In this document: positions 1-5,311 of the stretch, one piece after another
Layout: each line of letters opens with the position of its first letter
Position numbering within the stretch: the stretch's first letter is position 1
NCBI GenBank assembly: GCA_024653405.1
Contig: JANLGB010000124.1
Coordinates: forward strand, 1,287 to 6,597
Reading direction: 5' to 3'
Length of the DNA stretch: 5,311 nt
Source: Candidatus Saccharicenans sp.
GTDB taxonomy: Bacteria > Acidobacteriota > Aminicenantia > Aminicenantales > Saccharicenantaceae
The notes under the pieces: model-generated
Database searches by the model: none
Seen by the model: the letters and a program-made list of their open reading frames with translations, nothing else
Told to the model about the DNA's origin: nothing
Translations under genes and position numbers: made by a program

Positions 1-716
1 GCGATGACGATGGCGCTCCAGGCCGGGCTGAAGAAGGCCGAGCCTTTGCCGAACAACTTGACAATCTCGGTGCCGGCTTCTCTGGTCCTGGTCACCAGGC
101 GCTCTATCTGCTCGGGTGTGGCGATTTCAGTTAAAGGCACGCCGCCGACTGTGGTCAGGCGGGGCAGGGGAACCATATCCGGTCCGTGTCCGCCGAGAAC
201 GGTGCCGGCCACGTCAGCCACCGAAACCCCGAGTTCCATGGCAATGAAAGCTCTCCAGCGAGCTGTGTCCAGGGTACCGGCCATGCCGATTACCTGGTTT
301 TTAGGAAAGCCGGTAACTTTATGGAAGACATAAACCATGGCATCGAGCGGATTGGTGACGATTATGCAGAAGGCATGGGGAGCGTACTGCTTGACCCCGT
401 TGGCTACGGCCGTGATGATCTTAATGTTGACGTTGAGCAGGTCCTCCCTGGTCATGCCGGCTTCTCTCGGTTTGCCGGCGGTGACGATAACCACGTCGGC
501 GCCCTCGATGTCCTTGTAATCGGAAGTGGCGGTGATGTTGGCATCATAGTTGCCGTGGGGAGCCATTTCCATCAGGTCCAGGGCTTTGCCCTTGCAGACG
601 TTAACATACTCAGGAACATCCAGAATGACTATGTCTCCGAGTTCTTTCTGGGCAGCCAGCATGGCCAATATCTGGCCGATCTGCCCTCCGCCAATTAGAG
701 CAATCTTTTTACGCAT
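1..716 (-). CDS. mdh: Malate dehydrogenase, LDH-like type (3' end cut by window edge)
   Basis: Interconverts malate and oxaloacetate with NAD in the cytoplasm, the last step of the TCA cycle. I translated 238 residues; the C-terminal part, roughly 70 residues judging by the usual length of about 310, lies beyond the left edge. Seen: Rossmann motif GGGQIG at 9-14; D33 at the end of the second strand, which favours NAD over NADP; the mobile substrate loop with R84 and R90 (PREAGMTR), where arginine rather than glutamine at the first position marks malate rather than lactate dehydrogenase; VTNPLD at 120-125; the D150/R153 pair; and catalytic H177 in GGHGPDMVP. The start is set by AAGGAG (complement of 723-728), 6 bases before ATG. 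The gene follows icd on the same strand after a 75-base gap, so co-transcription is likely. No disruption is visible in the part present. Confidence 0.96.
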   Translation of the reverse strand, partial: MRKKIALIGGGQIGQILAMLAAQKELGDIVILDVPEYVNVCKGKALDLMEMAPHGNYDANITATSDYKDIEGADVVIVTAGKPREAGMTREDLLNVNIKIITAVANGVKQYAPHAFCIIVTNPLDAMVYVFHKVTGFPKNQVIGMAGTLDTARWRAFIAMELGVSVADVAGTVLGGHGPDMVPLPRLTTVGGVPLTEIATPEQIERLVTRTREAGTEIVKLFGKGSAFFSPAWSAIVI

Positions 717-745
717 ATCAGACTCCTTAAATTAGTTTTTTCGCT

Positions 746-760
746 GTCTGTTTTTCAGAC
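746..760. other. Small hairpin in the icd-mdh gap
   Basis: GTCTG and CAGAC flank a five-base TTTTT loop. On the plus strand the stem is followed by TTTT, but no gene is read in that direction here. On the minus strand, the direction of icd and mdh, no T-tract follows. It is therefore unlikely to terminate the operon and may only be an intercistronic mRNA hairpin. The stem is just 5 bp, so chance is a fair explanation. Confidence 0.25.
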
Positions 761-791
761 TTTTATCAATCTATTCTGGTCCCGGTGAATT

Positions 792-2008
792 TCAACCTTT
801 AACGTAGCCCTGCCAGGTTTCTTCCAGTTTGGGGTTTTTCAGCCAGTCAATCAGGTAATCGGTGAAAGCTTTACCGGTAGCGCCGGTAGGCCGACCGGTG
901 ATAACCAGCTTCTTCTCGTACTGGCCGCAGATGTCCAGGGCCATTTCCAGCTTCCGGGCCTTTTCCACGTAACCGATATGATTGATGAGCATGGCCGCGG
1001 CCCTGATCATGCTAGCCGGGTCAGCATACTGGGCTCTGCCTTCCTGGACCATTCTGGGAGCCGAGCCATGAATGGCTTCAAACATGGCATACTGTTTGCC
1101 GATGTTGGCAGCCCCAGCCGTACCCACTCCGCCCTGAAATTCGGCCGCTTCGTCGGTCAGTATGTCACCCCACATGTTAGGCATAACCAGCACCTGGAAT
1201 TCACGGCGACGTTTTTCATCAACCAGCTTGGCGGTCATAATGTCAATATACCAGTCGTCAGTCTGAATTTCCGGATATTCTTTTGCAATCTTATAGAAAA
1301 CATCAAGGAACCTGCCGTCGGTTGTCTTAACCACGTTGGCTTTAGTTACACAGGTAACTTTTGCTCTTTTATTTTTCCGCGCATACTCAAAGGCCATCCT
1401 GATAATTCTTACAGCACCTGGAGTTGAGATCAGCCTGAAATCGATAGAAAAGTCTTCATCCACGTCGATCCCGTAAGGTCCCAGAGCGTAAAGATCTTCG
1501 GTGTTTTCTCTGAAAAAGACCCAGTCTATTCCCTGCTTGGGAACGCGAACCGGCCTGACGTTGGCGAACAGGTCAAGCTCTTTTCTCATGGCCACATTGC
1601 AACTTTCGATGTTGGGCCAGGGGTCGCCCTTCCTGGGAGTGGTGGTGGGTCCTTTCAGGGTAACATGGTACTTTCTGATTTCAGCCAGGACATCATCCGG
1701 TATGGCCTTTTTATGGGCGGCTCGGTTTTCAATGGTCAGACCTTCGATCGTGGCAATGAAAATTTTGCCATTCTTGATTTCATCCTCCAGCATGTAACGC
1801 AGGACCCTCTCGGCCTCGGCGGCGATGTATGGCCGGCGATGGCATCGGGCCATACATCGCCGGGAAGAATCCCAATCTTGATGGGTGAAATCTGGCTGTA
1901 GTCAACCCAGTCTGGCTCGTGCTTCATGCTGGCCATGCGTTTCATCTGGGCTTCCATAAGCTTGCCAAAGTGTTCTTTGGCTCTTTCAATAGCGGTCTGG
2001 TTGATCAT
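792..2008 (-). pseudogene. icd: Isocitrate dehydrogenase, frameshifted by a local inverted duplication
   Basis: The family oxidatively decarboxylates isocitrate to 2-oxoglutarate. The ATG at 2006-2008 has AGGAGG (complement of 2013-2018) 4 bases upstream. The frame is correct for 49 codons, ending ...KIGILP. It then runs into the rearranged block 1821-1861 and stops at 1736 as a 90-residue product. The rest of the gene continues in another frame to TGA at 792. Restoring the expected GDGIGPYIA gives exactly 400 residues. In that repaired numbering: isocitrate-binding S131, N133, R137 and R147 (SCNVAMR), RENTEDLY at 162-170, catalytic K218 (TKAN), and metal-binding D251, D277 and D281 (NMWGDILTD). 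The serine-containing motif separates it from 3-isopropylmalate dehydrogenase. The positions that set NADP versus NAD use (E. coli K344/Y345) are R314/M315 here, so the coenzyme is undecided. An ATG at 1851-1853 could open a 353-residue ORF, but it has no Shine-Dalgarno sequence and lacks the GDGIGP loop. Whether the lesion is genuine or artefactual is open; the enzyme identity is firm. Confidence 0.93.
1820..1862. repeat. 15-bp inverted repeat created by inverted duplication inside icd
   Basis: GGCGATGTATGGCC (1821-1834) and GGCCATACATCGCC (1848-1861) are perfect reverse complements. One more C/G pair at 1820/1862 makes 15-bp arms around a 13-base spacer. Read on the plus strand, 1835-1861 encodes GDGIGPYIA, the family's conserved loop, although icd lies on the minus strand. 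The block is therefore an inverted copy of the missing icd codons. Segment 1821-1834 is the correctly oriented tail of the same codons (PYIA). The block has 41 bases where 27 are expected, and the excess of 14 explains the frameshift exactly. Confidence 0.95.
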
Positions 2009-2050
2009 TTTACCTCCTGATTTGGTTTTAAGAGAAAAATTTAAGAATTA

Positions 2051-2079
2051 ATTTTATTATTTTCAGAAGTTAAAATCAA
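2051..2079 (-). promoter_or_regulatory. Predicted sigma70-type promoter for icd-mdh
   Basis: On the minus strand, TTGATT (2074-2079) and TAAAAT (2051-2056) are separated by exactly 17 bases in an AT-rich stretch. This matches 4 of 6 bases of the -35 consensus and 5 of 6 of the -10. Transcription would start near 2044, giving a leader of roughly 36 bases before the icd ATG. Spacing, match and position all fit. It is a prediction from sequence only. Confidence 0.55.
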
Positions 2080-2115
2080 CCAATTTTTTCTATCAGGCTG
2101 GGACATAGTAAACAG

Positions 2116-2121
2116 TATAAT
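2116..2121 (+). promoter_or_regulatory. Possible -10 element ahead of the structured core
   Basis: A perfect TATAAT on the plus strand, 7 bases before GGTTCGG, where the GC-rich inverted-repeat core begins. A transcript from it would start within the first arm of that structure. No convincing -35 lies 16-18 bases upstream and there is no extended -10 TG, so this could be chance in AT-rich sequence. Confidence 0.25.
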
Positions 2122-2125
2122 GGGA

Positions 2126-2231
2126 GTGGTTCGGGGCGACGCTGCTGGAGTCCAGCCGGGGGAACCACAACTGTAGGAGTGGAACTTATCAGGTTATTAC
2201 TGGAAAGAGCAACTCTTCCTCCAGCCGAACC
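2126..2231. other. Inverted-repeat-rich core with two competing pairings
   Basis: GTGGTTC (2126-2132) is complementary to GAACCAC (2162-2168). The overlapping GGTTCGG (2128-2134) is complementary to CCGAACC (2225-2231). The two pairings share GGTTC and exclude each other. Between them lie the 13-base palindrome GCTGGAGTCCAGC (2144-2156) and the hairpin at 2200-2224, which directly abuts the CCGAACC arm and could stack on it. This is the layout of a small junction RNA or a switchable leader, but stem lengths are modest and function is unknown. Confidence 0.4.
2200..2224. other. Stem-loop in the acnB-icd intergenic region
   Basis: CTGGA (2200-2204) pairs with TCCAG (2220-2224). Inside, AAGAG (2205-2209) pairs with CTCTT (2213-2217) around a CAA loop, with a two-base CC bulge at 2218-2219. 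That makes ten base pairs in 25 bases. No T-run follows on either strand, so it is not a standard intrinsic terminator. Confidence 0.5.
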
Positions 2232-2329
2232 CCGCCCGTCCTCTTCCGACCTTACTTCCCGATCGGATTTTCTGACCATGATAGTATTCCCTATTTGACC
2301 TTTTGTCAGGCTCGGGATTGATACATTTT

Positions 2330-2359
2330 TTGACAAAGCAGGCGATAATTCATTAAGAT
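2330..2359 (+). promoter_or_regulatory. Predicted sigma70-type promoter for acnB
   Basis: A perfect -35 TTGACA (2330-2335) is followed after 18 bases by TAAGAT (2354-2359), a 4-of-6 match to the -10. Transcription would begin near 2366, leaving about 45 bases before the acnB ATG. The -35 overlaps one arm of the inverted repeat TTTGTCA (2302-2308) / TGACAAA (2331-2337), which may serve as an operator. Confidence 0.45.
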
Positions 2360-2411
2360 ATTAGGCTGTATTATCCGCTTTACCTTAAATAATAAAAAAG
2401 GAGTTGACCCG

Positions 2412-4952
2412 ATGCTGGAAGGCTATTATCAAAAAGCTCAAGAAAGAGAAAAACAGGGCATCCCCCCGCTGCCCCTGAATCCGGAAGAAACCCGGGAGCT
2501 ATGCCAGCTTCTGGAAAATCCGCCAGCTGGAAAAGAACAGGAACTGCTTTATCTTCTGGAGCAGAGAATCTCGCCTGGAGTTGACCCGGCGGCCAGAATT
2601 AAAGCTGCCTGGTTGACGGAAATTGCTCTGGGCCAGAGAAAATCTCCCCTGGTCAGCCCGGAAAAAGCAGTCTTCCTGCTGGGAACCATGATCGGCGGGT
2701 ATAATGTCGAGCCCCTGGTGACCATGCTGGAAAGGCCAGACCTGGCCTCTATGGCGGCTGAAGCCCTAAAAAAAATCGTCCTGGTCTATGGCGCTTATGA
2801 TAAAGTGCTGGCTCTGTCTAAAACCAATAAGCAGGCCAGGCAAGTCCTGGAATCCTGGGCCAGGGGGGAGTGGTATCTGTCGCGTCCTGACCTGCCGGAA
2901 GAGATTGAACTTAAAGTTTTCAAGGTTGACGGTGAGATAAACACTGATGATTTTTCGCCGGCCAAGTATGCCTGGAGCCGTCCGGACATTCCGCTCCATG
3001 CTTTAAGCTTGGGTGAGACCCGCTTTCCGGGCGGGCTGGAAATAATCAGAAAATTCCGGGAAGAGGGCTACCGGGTGGCTTTTGTGGGCGATGTCGTCGG
3101 AACCGGTTCTTCCCGCAAATCAGCCTGCAATTCGTTGATGTGGCACATCGGCGAAGATATTCCTTACGTACCAAATAAAAGGCGGGGGGGAGTAGTGATA
3201 GGCGGTCTGATCGCGCCGATTTTCTTCAACACCACCGAAGATTCCGGTGGATTGCCCATCCAGGCCGATGTCAGCCGGCTGAAAACTGGCGAGGTGATCA
3301 AAATAAGAACACGAGAAGGCCTCATCCTGAGCCAGAGCGGGGAAGTGCTGGCCAAATTTGATTGGAAGCCGGTAACTATTAAGGACGAATTCCGGGCCGG
3401 GGGGCGCCTTAACCTGATCATAGGCCGCCAGCTGACAGCTCGGGCCAGAAAAGACCTGGGCTGGCCGGATGCCGACTTTTTTGTCCAGGTGCAGAACCCC
3501 GTTCCGCGGCCGGGTCAGGGTTTCACTCTCGCCCAGAAAATCGTCGGCCGGGCTTGTGGCCTGGACGGAGTTTTGCCCGGCACGGCCTGCGAACCGCGGA
3601 TGACTACGGTCGGCTCCCAGGACACGACCGGTCCGATGACGGCCGACGAACTAACCGAGTTGGCCTGCCTGGAATTCCAGACTGAACTTTTCATGCAGTC
3701 TTTCTGCCACACGGCTGCTTATCCCAAGCCCACCGATGTCCGGATGCACCGCAATCTGTCAGCTTTTATGGTCGAGAGAAAGGGTGTCGCCCTGAAACCG
3801 GGAGACGGGGTCATTCATTCCTGGCTCAATAGGCTGATTCTTCCCGATACCGTGGGCACCGGCGGCGATTCTCACACCAGGTTCCCGGTCGGTATCAGTT
3901 TCCCGGCGGGTTCGGGCCTGGTGGCCTTCGCCGGGGCCCTGGGCTTCATGCCGCTCGATATGCCGGAATCAGTCCTGGTCAAGTTTTCTGGCCAACTGAA
4001 CCCGGGGATAACTCTCAGGGATGTGGTCAATGCCATTCCCTATTTTGCCATCAAGCAGGGTCTGCTGACTGTGGCCAAGAGGGGCAAGAAGAACGTCTTC
4101 AACGGCCGGATTCTGGAAATGGAAGGTCTGGAAGAGCTGACGGTGGAGCAGGCTTATGAGCTGACTGATGCTTCAGCCGAAAGGTCGGCGGCCGCGGCGG
4201 TTATCGCCATGAAGGAAGAAAAAGTGGTGGAGTATTTGAAGAGCAACATCGCTCTTATGAAAAAGATGATTGAGGCAGGCTACCAGGATGCTGGCACCCT
4301 GGAAAAAAGGATCAGGGCCTGTGAGGACTGGCTGAAAAACCCGGTCCTGCTGAAAAGAGATGCCAAGGCCGAGTACGCCGCCGTCCTGGAAATTGACCTG
4401 GCTGAAATCAAGGAGCCGATCCTGGCCTGTCCCAACGACCCGGATGATGTCAGGCTATTGAGCGAGGTGGCCGGGGTTAAAATTGACGAAGTCTTCATAG
4501 GTTCCTGCATGACCAATATCGGCCATTTCCGAGCGGCAGCCAGAATCTTCGAAAAAGCCTGCTACCCTTCGACCCGCATCTGGCTGACTCCTCCGACCAA
4601 GATGGATTATTCCCAGCTGATGAAAGAGGGTCTATTTGCCGCTTTTTCCCAGGTGGGAGCCAGGGTGGAGATACCTGGCTGTTCGCTGTGCATGGGCAAC
4701 CAGGCCCGGGTCAGGCCGGGAACCACGGTTATTTCCACCTCCACCCGGAATTTTGATAATCGCCTGGGCGATAATGCCTGGGTTTACCTGGGTTCAGCCG
4801 AACTAGCAGCCATAGCGGCGGTGGAAGGTCAGTTGCCGCCGGTTGATAAGTATTTTTCGGTAATGAAGGAAAAAATCCTGCCCTATACTGACCAGATCTA
4901 TCGTTATCTGGAATTTCACAAGCTGGCTGATTTTAGTCTGAGCTATGTCTGA
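2412..4952 (+). CDS. acnB: Aconitate hydratase B (bifunctional aconitase / 2-methylisocitrate dehydratase)
   Basis: A cytoplasmic [4Fe-4S] enzyme that isomerises citrate to isocitrate through cis-aconitate; AcnB enzymes can also hydrate 2-methyl-cis-aconitate in the methylcitrate cycle. At 846 residues it is close to E. coli AcnB (865) and has the same domain order. A HEAT-like N-terminal domain (about 1-158) begins MLEGYYQKAQEREKQGIPPL, and WSRPDIPLHA follows at 188-197. A swivel domain spans about 165-380 (FVGDVVGTGSSRKSA at 224-238), then the catalytic domains (GGDSHTRFPVG at 484-494). Cluster ligands are C699 (GSCMTN) and C757/C760 (GCSLCMGNQ), with essentially the spacing of E. coli C710/C769/C772. 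STSTRNFDNRLG at 776-787 is the conserved active-site arginine segment. The start is supported by AAGGAG at 2398-2403, 8 bases upstream, and by N-terminal agreement with the family. All visible key residues are intact. It is transcribed away from icd and followed after 16 bases by an SDR gene. Confidence 0.98.
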   Translation: MLEGYYQKAQEREKQGIPPLPLNPEETRELCQLLENPPAGKEQELLYLLEQRISPGVDPAARIKAAWLTEIALGQRKSPLVSPEKAVFLLGTMIGGYNVEPLVTMLERPDLASMAAEALKKIVLVYGAYDKVLALSKTNKQARQVLESWARGEWYLSRPDLPEEIELKVFKVDGEINTDDFSPAKYAWSRPDIPLHALSLGETRFPGGLEIIRKFREEGYRVAFVGDVVGTGSSRKSACNSLMWHIGEDIPYVPNKRRGGVVIGGLIAPIFFNTTEDSGGLPIQADVSRLKTGEVIKIRTREGLILSQSGEVLAKFDWKPVTIKDEFRAGGRLNLIIGRQLTARARKDLGWPDADFFVQVQNPVPRPGQGFTLAQKIVGRACGLDGVLPGTACEPRMTTVGSQDTTGPMTADELTELACLEFQTELFMQSFCHTAAYPKPTDVRMHRNLSAFMVERKGVALKPGDGVIHSWLNRLILPDTVGTGGDSHTRFPVGISFPAGSGLVAFAGALGFMPLDMPESVLVKFSGQLNPGITLRDVVNAIPYFAIKQGLLTVAKRGKKNVFNGRILEMEGLEELTVEQAYELTDASAERSAAAAVIAMKEEKVVEYLKSNIALMKKMIEAGYQDAGTLEKRIRACEDWLKNPVLLKRDAKAEYAAVLEIDLAEIKEPILACPNDPDDVRLLSEVAGVKIDEVFIGSCMTNIGHFRAAARIFEKACYPSTRIWLTPPTKMDYSQLMKEGLFAAFSQVGARVEIPGCSLCMGNQARVRPGTTVISTSTRNFDNRLGDNAWVYLGSAELAAIAAVEGQLPPVDKYFSVMKEKILPYTDQIYRYLEFHKLADFSLSYV

Positions 4953-4968
4953 GAAAGGATGAAGACCA

Positions 4969-5311
4969 ATGATTAGACTTGTCGGGAAAAAAGCTCTGGT
5001 AACCGGCGGTTCCAGGGGCATAGGCCGGGCCACCTGTATACTGCTGGCCGCGGCCGGGGCCGATGTGGCTATCCACTATCAGCGTAATGAGCCGGCGGCT
5101 CGAGAAACAAAAAAGCTGGTGGAAGACCAAGGTCGGGAAGGACTTCTCTGTCGGGCTGAAATCTCCAGCCGGGCAGATGTGGAGAGGATGGTAAATCAGG
5201 TAGGGGAGCACTGGGGTCGGATTGATATCCTGGTTAACAATGCCGGCATCTGGACCTACGGGGAAATGGGAAACATGGCGGAAGAGGTCTGGCGGGAGAC
5301 CATGGCCGTCA
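4969..5311 (+). CDS. Short-chain dehydrogenase/reductase, FabG-like (3' end cut by window edge)
   Basis: The first 114 residues of a classical SDR oxidoreductase, which usually has about 250. Seen: the nucleotide-binding TGGSRGIG at 12-19, and NNAG at 90-93 preceded by DILV. After the second strand comes HYQRN (36-40), basic and FabG-like, which suggests NADPH. The catalytic Ser-Tyr-Lys residues lie beyond the right edge, so activity and substrate cannot be judged. 3-oxoacyl-ACP reductase is the nearest general label, but many SDRs look alike in this half. The ATG at 4969-4971 has AAAGGA (4954-4959) 9 bases upstream; the other nearby ATG (4959-4961) is out of frame. It starts only 16 bases after the acnB stop, so it is probably in the same transcript. 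Confidence 0.9.
   Translation, partial: MIRLVGKKALVTGGSRGIGRATCILLAAAGADVAIHYQRNEPAARETKKLVEDQGREGLLCRAEISSRADVERMVNQVGEHWGRIDILVNNAGIWTYGEMGNMAEEVWRETMAV

Larger units (their letters stand above)
2009..2411. other. Divergent intergenic region between icd and acnB
   Basis: About 400 bases without a convincing gene. It has AT-rich ends that carry the predicted icd and acnB promoters, and a GC-rich core (about 2122-2250) full of short inverted repeats. The core could be a structured leader, a small RNA or a regulator-binding region; it matches no RNA family I recognise. A minus-strand open frame at 2076-2336 needs a TTG start, has no recognisable domain and spans the repeat core, so I do not call it. 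Confidence 0.7.

Noticed and set aside
186..698. Plus-strand open frame of 170 codons opposite mdh
   Set aside because: It is the antisense of clear malate dehydrogenase sequence including the catalytic residues, so it is a shadow.
746..770. Intrinsic terminator between icd and mdh
   Set aside because: The stem is only 5 bp, and the T-run lies on the plus strand, opposite to the direction of transcription.
777..800. Separate mdh promoter starting at TTGAAA over the icd stop
   Set aside because: The only -10 candidates at suitable spacing are weak, and the short gap favours co-transcription with icd.
978..1427. Plus-strand open frame of 149 codons opposite icd
   Set aside because: It lies wholly opposite the well-supported icd coding sequence and shows no family motif; a shadow frame.
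792..1853. The 353-codon ORF as an independent, complete isocitrate dehydrogenase
   Set aside because: Its first residues (MARCHRR) are translated from the inverted segment, it has no Shine-Dalgarno sequence, and it lacks the GDGIGP loop that lies scrambled next to it. It is the downstream part of a broken gene.
2076..2336. Minus-strand open frame of 86 codons in the intergenic region
   Set aside because: It needs a TTG start, has no recognisable motif, reads through the inverted-repeat core and ends inside the predicted icd -35 element.
2344..2361. Fur-box-like sequence (GATAATTCATT) near the acnB promoter
   Set aside because: Only part of the consensus matches and the region is AT-rich, so chance similarity is likely.

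Overview
This is a bacterial chromosomal segment built around the citric-acid cycle. A divergent intergenic region of about 400 bases (2009-2411) separates a leftward pair, isocitrate dehydrogenase (icd) then malate dehydrogenase (mdh, cut by the left edge), from a rightward pair, aconitase B (acnB, complete) then a short-chain dehydrogenase/reductase (cut by the right edge). Genes are closely spaced, have strong Shine-Dalgarno sequences (AAGGAG, AGGAGG) and prefer G/C third positions, while the promoter regions are AT-rich. AcnB, an LDH-like malate dehydrogenase and a roughly 400-residue isocitrate dehydrogenase together indicate a Gram-negative-type bacterium or an uncultured candidate phylum with a working TCA module. 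The sequence alone does not place it further. No phage, transposon, CRISPR, tRNA or rRNA feature was seen.

Region by region: 1-716 mdh (minus, partial); 717-791 short intercistronic gap with a small hairpin; 792-2008 icd (minus), interrupted by a frameshift; 2009-2411 divergent promoter region with a GC-rich, inverted-repeat-rich core between AT-rich flanks; 2412-4952 acnB (plus); 4969-5311 SDR-family reductase (plus, partial). AcnB makes isocitrate, Icd would turn it into 2-oxoglutarate, and Mdh oxidises malate to oxaloacetate. No citrate synthase is in view.

The most striking observation is the lesion in icd. The conserved N-terminal GDGIGP loop has been replaced by its own reverse complement. 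The 27 bases that should encode GDGIGPYIA on the minus strand are present on the plus strand (1835-1861), and they are followed by a second copy of the last 14 bases in the correct orientation (1821-1834). Removing the net 14-base excess restores a single 400-residue isocitrate dehydrogenase. This is the signature of a fold-back template switch, either a real mutation or an amplification/assembly chimera. I found no convincing novel multi-gene system. The other leads are the structured core of the intergenic region and the unusual coenzyme-site residues of Icd.
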